Source: Erodium maritimum (taxonomy: Eukaryota > Streptophyta > Magnoliopsida > Geraniales > Geraniaceae). Taken from it: a DNA stretch of 64,000 nucleotides. Shown piece after piece: positions 57,621 through 64,000 of the stretch (the stretch's first letter is position 1; each line of letters opens with the position of its first letter). Under the pieces are notes generated by a model, which saw only the letters and a list, made by a program, of their open reading frames with translations, searched no databases and was not told the origin of the DNA. A program made the translations under genes and the position numbers. The DNA is taken from positions 51,654,803-51,718,802 of the forward strand of contig OY997588.1 of assembly GCA_963921825.1 (NCBI GenBank), in the 5' to 3' direction.

Positions 57621-58046
57621 TGTAACGAACCCAACAATGAACATACTTTTTAAGCTATAATTGCTGACACTTTTTGATTAAACGACGATCCAATTACAGA
57701 GATGCTACAAGCTTGAGCTTTTCCATGCTACAAGGTTCTCTACAATTTTCTCTACTCTGGAATGAAACAGAAACCTAATACATATAGCCAACTACAGACA
57801 CGATCATTTAATTAAAAGCTACTTTCTTCTTAACCCTCTTTTCCTCCTGCAAGTCGTCTCTGAACCTCTGCTCTGTTTTTGGACATTTCCTCTCGCCGTG
57901 CCGACCAAGTTTCAGAGGTTGAAGACGACGTTTTGTGGCTCCCAAAAACGACAGCGTTGCAGTAAGTGGTTCCTTCTTCACTTGGGCTGTACTCCACCGG
58001 CCCAATACTTCTCTTTTTAGGCCCAACATCAGATGAGACCGTTACA
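57621..58046 (-). repeat. Reina-like 3' LTR
   Basis: The plus strand reads TGTAACGAACCC at the start and GAGACCGTTACA at the end. The pol frame ends inside it at 57830. Confidence 0.94.
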
Positions 58047-58342
58047 ATGCCTTCCTCTTGGATTCGACTTGTCCTCAAGTCGGGAATTCTGAATTCCGGG
58101 AACCTTGATCGGAAAGCCTGAGCTTCTTCCCAGGTGGCGTCCTCTTTGCACAGTGGATCCCATTGGACCAAGTATTCAGCTATAGCTTGGTTTCTCTTCT
58201 TGATTAAACGTAGATCCAGTACCTCATAGGGTTCAACTCTCAATTGCCCTTCTTCTCCTATTTCTGGCAACTGTGTGACGATTTTGTGTTGATCGCCAAT
58301 CCTTTTCTTCAGCAAGGAGACGTGATATACCGGGTGTATTTT
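57830..58342 (-). pseudogene. Reina-like integrase C-terminus with chromodomain-like segment
   Basis: It continues the pol frame after the TGA at 58343-58345 (KIHPVYHVSLLKKRIGD). AEYLVQWDPLCKEDATWEEA and FRSRFPEF, near residues 70-110 of the 161-residue frame, resemble the end of a chromodomain. The frame extends about 215 bp into the 3' LTR. It would be translated only by readthrough of the stop. Confidence 0.8.
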
Positions 58343-61300
58343 TCAATTCTCAGGGAGTTTCAGTCTATAAGCCACCGATCCCAGCTTCTCAATTACCACA
58401 AAAGTACCATAAAATCTCGTAGCTAGCTTCATGTTTTGTCTCACAACCAAGGATGATTGTCGGTAAGGTTGTAACCTTAAGAATACCCAGTCTCCGACCA
58501 CAAACTGTCTCTCCGACCTATGTTTGTCTGCTTGCATCTTCATTCTTTCCTGAGCACCTTGCAAATTGGCCTTCAGTTGTTGGAAAATGGAGGCTCTGTT
58601 CCTCAAGAATTCTTCAACAGCTGCGACCTTTGAGTCCATTGTTGCCAGGCTCAACGACCTTGGTTCGTACCCGTACACCACCTCGAATGGGGTCATTTTG
58701 AGCGATGAGTGATAGTTGGTATTGTACCAAAACTCAGCTAGTCCCACCCATTTGCTCCAGCTTTTAGGCTTTTGATGAACCATTGCTCGCAAGTAATTCT
58801 CTAAACATTGATTCAATCTCTCCGTTTGCCCGTCTGTTTGAGGATGGTAGGCAGAGGACATTTTCAACTGGGTTTTTAACAACGAGAAAAGCTCCTTCCA
58901 GAACCCGCCGATGAAGATCTTGTCACGGTCTGAAACTATCGAGGTTGGCAACCCATGAAGCTTGTATACATTATCCACAAAGATCTCGGCTATCTTTGAG
59001 GCAGTGAAGGGGTGTTTGATGGGGATAAAGTGCCCATACTTGGAGTAACGATCCACCACGACCATAATACATTCGAACCCTTCTGACTTTGGGAGGCCTT
59101 CGATGAAATCCATGGCGATGTCCTTCCAAGGATCAGAGGGGGTATCAAGAGGTTGAAGAAGACCTGGGTATGGTACATTTTCATTCTTACACCTCTGACA
59201 CGTCGGATATTCTTTGACGAAGCTCTTCACTTGCTTAGACATCTCCGACCACCAGAATTGTTGCTGGATTCTCTTTAGGGTGTTTGTCCTTCCCGAGTGT
59301 CCTCCCAAGGCTGAGTTATGGAGAGCCTCTATGATCCTTTTTCTGATATCAGACCCCTTCCCCAAGTAAATTTTGCCTTCTACATAGAGCACTCCTTGTT
59401 TCAGCCGATGGTTTGGTAAGGTTTGGGGTGTGATCTCCATTTGGAGCATCAACCCTTCTGCTTCTAAATCCCCCTTGTAGCTGTCTGCTACCTCTTCCAT
59501 CCATGCTGGAATTGCAGTGGAGATAGCCTTGTAGTCATCATAGTTCCTTCTTGATAACGCATCTGCAGCTTTGTTTGTTGATCCCCTCTTATATTCTATG
59601 ACATAATCCAGCCCCAATAGCTTGGCTAGCCATTTTTGTTGAAATGAGGTCGTGAGCTTTTGATCTAGCAAGAACTTCAATGGTTGGTGGTCTGTTCTGA
59701 GGATGAATTTTGAGCTTTGCAAGTAGTGTCTCCACTGCTTAGTTGCTAAGACCACTGCTAACAGCTCCTTCTCATAGGTTGAGAGCTTGCAATTCTTGGG
59801 TCCTAAAGCTTTACTGAGATAAGAAATAGGTTTCCCCTTCTGCATCAGTACTACCCCAATTCTTGTCTCGCAAGCGTCCGTTTCTACTATAAATGGCAAT
59901 GTAAAATCAGGTAATTGCAGTACCGGTGCTGAAGACATTGTTTCTTTGAGCTGCTCGAAGCTCGCTTGAGCTTCCTCTCCCCACTCGAAAGCGTCCTTCT
60001 TCAAAAGATTGGTCAAGGGCCTAGCTATAACTCCATAGCCTTTTATAAACTTCCTGTAGTACCCAGTGAGCCCTAAAAACCCTCTTAACGACTTCAGATT
60101 CGTTGGTACCGGCCAATCTCTCATAGCTTCGACCTTTCTGGGATCGGTGGCAACTCCATGACCGGAAATGATATGCCCCAAGTACTCAATGGAGGTCCTA
60201 CCAAAGTCACACTTGACTTTTATTGCAAACAGAGCCTCTTGTTTCAGTTTCTTCAGCACCAATTCTAAGTGCACACAGTGTTCTTCCATTGATTTGCTGT
60301 AAACCAGTATGTCATCGAAGAAAACTAAAACAAATTTTCGCATAAAATCCATAAATACCTCATTCATCAAGGCTTGGAAGGTTGTCGGCGCGTTGGTGAG
60401 TCCAAACGGCATCACTCGCCATTCATAATAGCCATGGTGTGTGCGAAATGCCGTCTTCATCTCCTCTCCTTCCTTGAGGCATATTTGGTGATACCCAGAG
60501 CGAAGGTCAATTTTTGAGAAGACCTTGCTCCCACCAAGCTCATCCAGCAGCTCATCAATGGCGGGGATGGGAAACTTGTCCTTCACGGTAAGATCATTGA
60601 GCTTCCTGTAATCTACACAGAATCGCCAGCCTCCATCCTTCTTTTTCACTAAGATTACTGGGAAAGAGAAAGGACTTGAGCTGTGCCTAATAACTCCCTT
60701 CTGCAACATCTCCTCCACCATGGTTTCCACTACGCCCTTTTGTTCATGACTCAATTTGTAAGGGCGAATCGAGGGTGGGTTGGCTCCTTGAATTAATGGA
60801 ATAGCATGATCCAGGTTTCTGTGGGGAGGTAATGACTGGGCCTCTTGGAATACTTCTCCATATTTCCCAATCAACGCTTCTAATTGAGGATGAATACCTG
60901 TTGTAGAACCTTCTTCTTCCACTCTGCAAAATTGCCCCAACCATAGTTCATCTCCTTGCCTTGCTTCTTTCTGTAATATTGTGAAGTTAATCAATCCCTG
61001 AGAGGGATTGGGACCCATACCGGCAATGGTAACCTCCTTGCCTTTAACTCTCACCGTGATCGTTCTCTGAATATGATCAAACGTCACCGGATTTACACAC
61101 TCTAACCAGTCAGCTCCCAAAATTACATCACAATCTCCCAAGGGCATAATCAGAAAATCCCCCACGAATTCGAATCCAACAATCATGCAAGTGACTCTTG
61201 ACTTGGATTGGCAACGGAATTTCTTACCGTTTGCGAGTCGGACCCTCCTGGTAATGATCTGGACGCACTTTAATTTGAGAACTTTGGCCGTATTCTCGTC

Positions 61301-61675
61301 CAGAAATGAAGATGTGGCCCCCGTATCTACAAGAATTGAAATTGGTTTCGCCTGGATCAACCCCTGGATGCGTAGGGTCTTGGAGGTACTTCCGACACCT
61401 CTAATGTCCCCTATCGCACAGATTCTCTCTTCAATTTCTGCCACAGCTTCAATTTCGCCACTGAGAGGTCGGGACCGGCCTTCACTCTGAATAATCGCAT
61501 CCTCCTGGGTATCAGACCCATCGTCATCCTCATCATCGGATTGACTCAGCATATAGAGTTGATTCCTGTTTGGACATGTGAGCCTGTGCTCTTTTGTGTA
61601 TGGTGCTGGACAATGGAAGCAAAGCCCTTGCCGGCGACGATCCCTCATATAAGCACGGTCCGTCGTTGGCCACAT
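58343..61675 (-). CDS. pol: Reina-like pol polyprotein, 1110 residues
   Basis: Domains in order: a zinc-knuckle-like CFHC with a later His and Cys (residues 19-34), aspartic protease ILVDTGATSSF (DTG at about 117), RT about 320-510 with [31 protein letters not shown] and catalytic FFDD (about 452-455, first residue Phe instead of Tyr), and RNase H about 595-710 (ETDAC, YEKELLAVV, RTDHQPLKF, ADALSRR). Integrase follows with zinc region (H786, H793, C826, C829) and catalytic Asp856, Asp916 and Glu952, the last two 35 residues apart. All essential residues are present. The frame stops at TGA 58343-58345, just before the chromodomain-like part. The ATG at 61675 is 31 bp inside gag, so natural expression was probably a gag-pol fusion. 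Confidence 0.93.
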   Translation of the reverse strand: MWPTTDRAYMRDRRRQGLCFHCPAPYTKEHRLTCPNRNQLYMLSQSDDEDDDGSDTQEDAIIQSEGRSRPLSGEIEAVAEIEERICAIGDIRGVGSTSKTLRIQGLIQAKPISILVDTGATSSFLDENTAKVLKLKCVQIITRRVRLANGKKFRCQSKSRVTCMIVGFEFVGDFLIMPLGDCDVILGADWLECVNPVTFDHIQRTITVRVKGKEVTIAGMGPNPSQGLINFTILQKEARQGDELWLGQFCRVEEEGSTTGIHPQLEALIGKYGEVFQEAQSLPPHRNLDHAIPLIQGANPPSIRPYKLSHEQKGVVETMVEEMLQKGVIRHSSSPFSFPVILVKKKDGGWRFCVDYRKLNDLTVKDKFPIPAIDELLDELGGSKVFSKIDLRSGYHQICLKEGEEMKTAFRTHHGYYEWRVMPFGLTNAPTTFQALMNEVFMDFMRKFVLVFFDDILVYSKSMEEHCVHLELVLKKLKQEALFAIKVKCDFGRTSIEYLGHIISGHGVATDPRKVEAMRDWPVPTNLKSLRGFLGLTGYYRKFIKGYGVIARPLTNLLKKDAFEWGEEAQASFEQLKETMSSAPVLQLPDFTLPFIVETDACETRIGVVLMQKGKPISYLSKALGPKNCKLSTYEKELLAVVLATKQWRHYLQSSKFILRTDHQPLKFLLDQKLTTSFQQKWLAKLLGLDYVIEYKRGSTNKAADALSRRNYDDYKAISTAIPAWMEEVADSYKGDLEAEGLMLQMEITPQTLPNHRLKQGVLYVEGKIYLGKGSDIRKRIIEALHNSALGGHSGRTNTLKRIQQQFWWSEMSKQVKSFVKEYPTCQRCKNENVPYPGLLQPLDTPSDPWKDIAMDFIEGLPKSEGFECIMVVVDRYSKYGHFIPIKHPFTASKIAEIFVDNVYKLHGLPTSIVSDRDKIFIGGFWKELFSLLKTQLKMSSAYHPQTDGQTERLNQCLENYLRAMVHQKPKSWSKWVGLAEFWYNTNYHSSLKMTPFEVVYGYEPRSLSLATMDSKVAAVEEFLRNRASIFQQLKANLQGAQERMKMQADKHRSERQFVVGDWVFLRLQPYRQSSLVVRQNMKLATRFYGTFVVIEKLGSVAYRLKLPEN

Positions 61676-62769
61676 GTTATCTGGTTGCGGTCGTGGGCCT
61701 TCCCTTCTTGGGCCGGTGGGCCTTCCCTTCTTGGGCCGGTGGGCCTTAAGTTAGGCCCAACACCCTGTTGTTGGACGGGTCTCGGCCTGAACTGCATCTG
61801 AGGGGGAGCCCGTGCCAAGGTGAGGTGTTGAGTGGGACTCTTCCCCAATTTCATCTCTTCAAATCTTGCCAGACGCATCGCGTGTTGGACGGAAGTGGGG
61901 TCAAGTTTCCGGACGCCTGGCCGGAGTGTTGGTTTCAGCTGAGCTACAAAGGAAGAAATGAAAAACCTTTCAGTTAGGTCTGGGTATTCATTCAAAACCA
62001 TCGCCCTTGCAGCATCGAATTTGTCCTCAAATTCTGCGACCGAAGATGTTTGTGTAAGCTGGAGGAACTCAATCACTGCATCATCATGCCCTAACGCCTC
62101 AAATTTCCAGGCCATATCCCGAATAAGCTCGTCCCAGCCAATATGCTCACGGCCTCTCTGATACATCAAGTACCAGGATTCTGCACGACCGGAGAAGTGT
62201 AACGAGGCTAATCTGGCTTTGAAGTCGTCTTCAATGTTGTAAAAGTCAAAGTACGATAAGCATTTTTGGATCCACATGGAGAGGTTCGTGCCATCAAAAC
62301 AGGGGAAGGTGATATTTGGTGTATGGTGTTGTTGTGGGAGAGGTTGTTGTGGTGGTGGTGGTTGTTGTGGTTGTTGTGGTGGAGCTGGAGCAGGACGGGG
62401 TAGGGGTGGGTGTAGTACTGGAGGTGGTGGTGGGTGTGGAGTGTATGGGGTAGGAAAGTTTCGGAAGGGGGAATCGGATCTGTATTGTGGGATGGATTGC
62501 TCTGGGTCAGGGGTGTGTGCAGCTTCACGGTTCTCTCCGGCGTAGCTTGTAGAAGCCTGGGTAGGTCTGTGTAGCTGTTGAAGCTGGGTAAGGATGAGAT
62601 CTAGGGTGGCCTTGAGCTCAGCTTGGCCGACATGCATCGAATCCATCCGAGCATGAACCCCTTGCAAATTTGTTCGGACTTGCGTCTGGATACCATCCAC
62701 CTTGCCTGCGAGGGAGGCCAGGCTCGGAGGCGTTGTGCCTGGGTCTGTAACCTCCGGAAGATCCTCCAT
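61645..62769 (-). CDS. gag: Reina-like gag
   Basis: The first ATG after the primer site is at 62769 (MEDLPEVTDPG). The N-terminus has a helical region with LAGKVDGIQTQVR. A Pro/Gln-rich stretch covers roughly residues 105-160. The retrotransposon gag core follows (WIQKCLSYFDFYNIED, ARLASLHFSGRAESWY, FEDKFDAARAMV, YPDLTERFFISSFVAQLKP). It would form the particle that packages element RNA. The frame ends at 61645, overlapping pol by 31 bp in another frame. An indel here or programmed frameshifting would explain this. Confidence 0.9.
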   Translation of the reverse strand: MEDLPEVTDPGTTPPSLASLAGKVDGIQTQVRTNLQGVHARMDSMHVGQAELKATLDLILTQLQQLHRPTQASTSYAGENREAAHTPDPEQSIPQYRSDSPFRNFPTPYTPHPPPPPVLHPPLPRPAPAPPQQPQQPPPPQQPLPQQHHTPNITFPCFDGTNLSMWIQKCLSYFDFYNIEDDFKARLASLHFSGRAESWYLMYQRGREHIGWDELIRDMAWKFEALGHDDAVIEFLQLTQTSSVAEFEDKFDAARAMVLNEYPDLTERFFISSFVAQLKPTLRPGVRKLDPTSVQHAMRLARFEEMKLGKSPTQHLTLARAPPQMQFRPRPVQQQGVGPNLRPTGPRREGPPAQEGKAHDRNQITCGQRRTVLI

Positions 62770-62790
62770 AGGTCGCTGGAACAAGGACTA

Positions 62791-62799
62791 CTGATACCA
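62791..62799 (-). other. Reina-like primer-binding site
   Basis: The minus strand reads TGGTATCAG one base after the 5' LTR, matching initiator tRNA-Met for nine bases and diverging after that. Confidence 0.8.
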
Positions 62800-62800
62800 G

Positions 62801-63226
62801 TGTAATGAACCCAACAATGAACACACTTTTTAAGCTATAATTGCTGACACTTTTTGATTAAACGACGATCCAATTACAGAGATGCTCCAGGCTTGAGCTT
62901 TTCCTTGCTACAAGGTTCTCTACAATTTTCTCTACTCTGGAATGAAACAGAAACCTAATACATATAGCCAACTACAGACACGATCATTTAATTAAAAGCT
63001 ACTTTCTTCTTAACCCTCTTTTCCTCCTGCAAGTCGTCTCTGAACCTCTGCTCTGTTTTTGGACATTTCCTCTCGCCGTGCCGACCAAGTTTCAGAGGTT
63101 GAAGGCGACGTTTTGTGGCTCCCAAAAACGACAGCGTTGCAGTAAGTGGTTCCTTCTTCACTTGGGCTGTACTCCACCGGCCCAATACTTCTCTTTTTAG
63201 GCCCAACATCAGATGAGACCGTTACA
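62801..63226 (-). repeat. Reina-like 5' LTR
   Basis: This 426-bp LTR matches 57621-58046 with a handful of substitutions (for example TGTAATGAACCC against TGTAACGAACCC). Confidence 0.94.
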
Positions 63227-63231
63227 ATATG

Positions 63232-64000
63232 TTCTCCAAAAGCTAACCAACAAGCTCCGGCGTGATCTCAGTCACTCGCCTAGCTTTCCTTTCCCTCGGT
63301 CTGCAGCACGATCTAATAAGAACACGATTTTAAATACTTATAAGCTCGCAGACATAAACTGGAATTTAATAAACTTAACGCCCAAAGGTAGCCCCGACAA
63401 TGTCGATCACTCCCAAACTTCCCAATCACTCGACATTGTCGATAAAGGACCCGTAAAGGTCCGATTCGCCCGACATGGCGAATCTGCCCGGGTTTTGGAA
63501 ATGCCCTTCCGGGGCTCCAAAAATTCCCGTTCTCGTTTCTACGCTCTTAGAATAATTCAAGGGTCCCTAGGCACTTAACGAAATCGAATTCCGACTTCCG
63601 AGTCAAATAATTAACGTTTAAAGTTTCTAAACCCGATAATTACAACTTTCGCATTTTAAATCCAATTTTCGATTCAGTAGTGGATAAATGGTCCGGGGAA
63701 CGTTCTAAACTACCCGGACACAAAACCCGAGTACCCGAGCACGTGGGCCCCACCCGGCCCAACTTGGCCGTGGGTCCTAAGGTTCAAGTGGGCCCGGCCC
63801 ACCATGGTGGTGGCTAGCCCTAGCTCCGGCCAGCCACCCCGAGGTCCGGCCAGCACCGGCCAGCTCCGGCCAGCACCGGACAGGTCCGGCCAGCACCGGC
63901 CAGCCCCGACCAGCCACTACAAGGCACGGCCAGCCACCTCACATGGTGGCCAGAGCTCCTCCCGAGCTCCCGGTCGCCGAAAAATGTCCTCCTTCACCTC
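63232..64000 (-). repeat. Tekay-type LTR, second part, cut by window end
   Basis: The LTR resumes in register after the second ATATG and continues beyond the window. Near its end (63835-63930) it holds a GC-rich tandem of CCGGCCAGCACCGGCCAG-type units. Confidence 0.87.

Larger units (their letters stand above)
57621..63226 (-). mobile_element. Reina-like chromovirus (Gypsy), nearly intact
   Basis: Two 426-bp LTRs (57621-58046 and 62801-63226) are flanked by ATATG (57616-57620 and 63227-63231). On the minus strand the order is LTR, tRNA-Met-type primer site, gag, pol (protease, RT, RNase H, integrase, chromodomain-like end), LTR. A total of 5.6 kb with short LTRs fits the Reina clade. Defects seen are a frame change between gag and pol and one late in-frame stop. 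The LTRs differ at only a few sites, so it is a young insertion. Confidence 0.93.

Noticed and set aside
58343..61675. Integrated plant pararetrovirus
   Set aside because: Flanking LTRs, a target duplication, an integrase with a DDE triad and a chromodomain-like end identify an LTR retrotransposon. No movement or coat-protein motif of caulimoviruses was seen.

Overview
This is a stretch of plant (angiosperm, probably eudicot) nuclear DNA made almost entirely of nested retrotransposons. The plant assignment rests on initiator-tRNA-Met primer sites, Copia and chromodomain Gypsy polyproteins, zf-RVT LINEs, a TRIM-like element, AT-rich intron-like DNA and two exons that read as plant-type nucleosome assembly protein 1 (NAP1). 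There is no prokaryotic gene organisation, and I saw no rRNA or tRNA gene and no CRISPR array.

Layout. 1-612 is part of a long Tekay/Del-type Gypsy LTR. 613-2301 is a Copia LTR whose two flanks do not belong together. 2302-2813 is a possible LINE tail followed by a pyrimidine-rich, TATA-containing host flank. 2814-32823 is one Tekay-like chromovirus on the minus strand, spread over 30 kb because three Copia insertions sit in its LTRs: a three-LTR Copia composite (5635-16306, + strand), a second Copia copy (21218-28194, - strand) and a solo Copia LTR (28824-30500). 32824-43030 is host DNA with the NAP1-like exons, a LINE in two head-to-head pieces (34800-39057), a 16-bp LINE-tail insertion (39118-39133) and a complete 1.46-kb non-autonomous LTR element (41323-42780). 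43031-50579 is a second LINE (- strand), split by a solo Tekay LTR (45555-48423). 50878-54257 is another solo Tekay LTR. 54874-55184 is an inverted-repeat MITE, and 55482-55765 a LINE 3'-UTR fragment. From 56013 to the window end is a further Tekay LTR, interrupted by a nearly intact Reina-like chromovirus (57621-63226, - strand).

Target-site duplications support nearly every insertion: CGAGC/CGAGA (Tekay), TCCAA, CCATG and CCCAA (Copia), ATTAG (TRIM), ATTGT and ACTAC (solo Tekay LTRs), ATATG (Reina).

The most interesting signal is the Copia family. Two independently inserted copies share the same lesions: a gag break, a stop codon in the zinc knuckle, an altered protease triad, integrase Asp-to-Asn and Glu-to-Lys changes, and loss of the reverse-transcriptase YVDD motif. 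Yet they have clean target duplications and well-matched LTRs. The likely explanation is a defective lineage that kept transposing with proteins supplied in trans. The only element here close to coding competence is the Reina-like one, whose pol has a single late in-frame stop.
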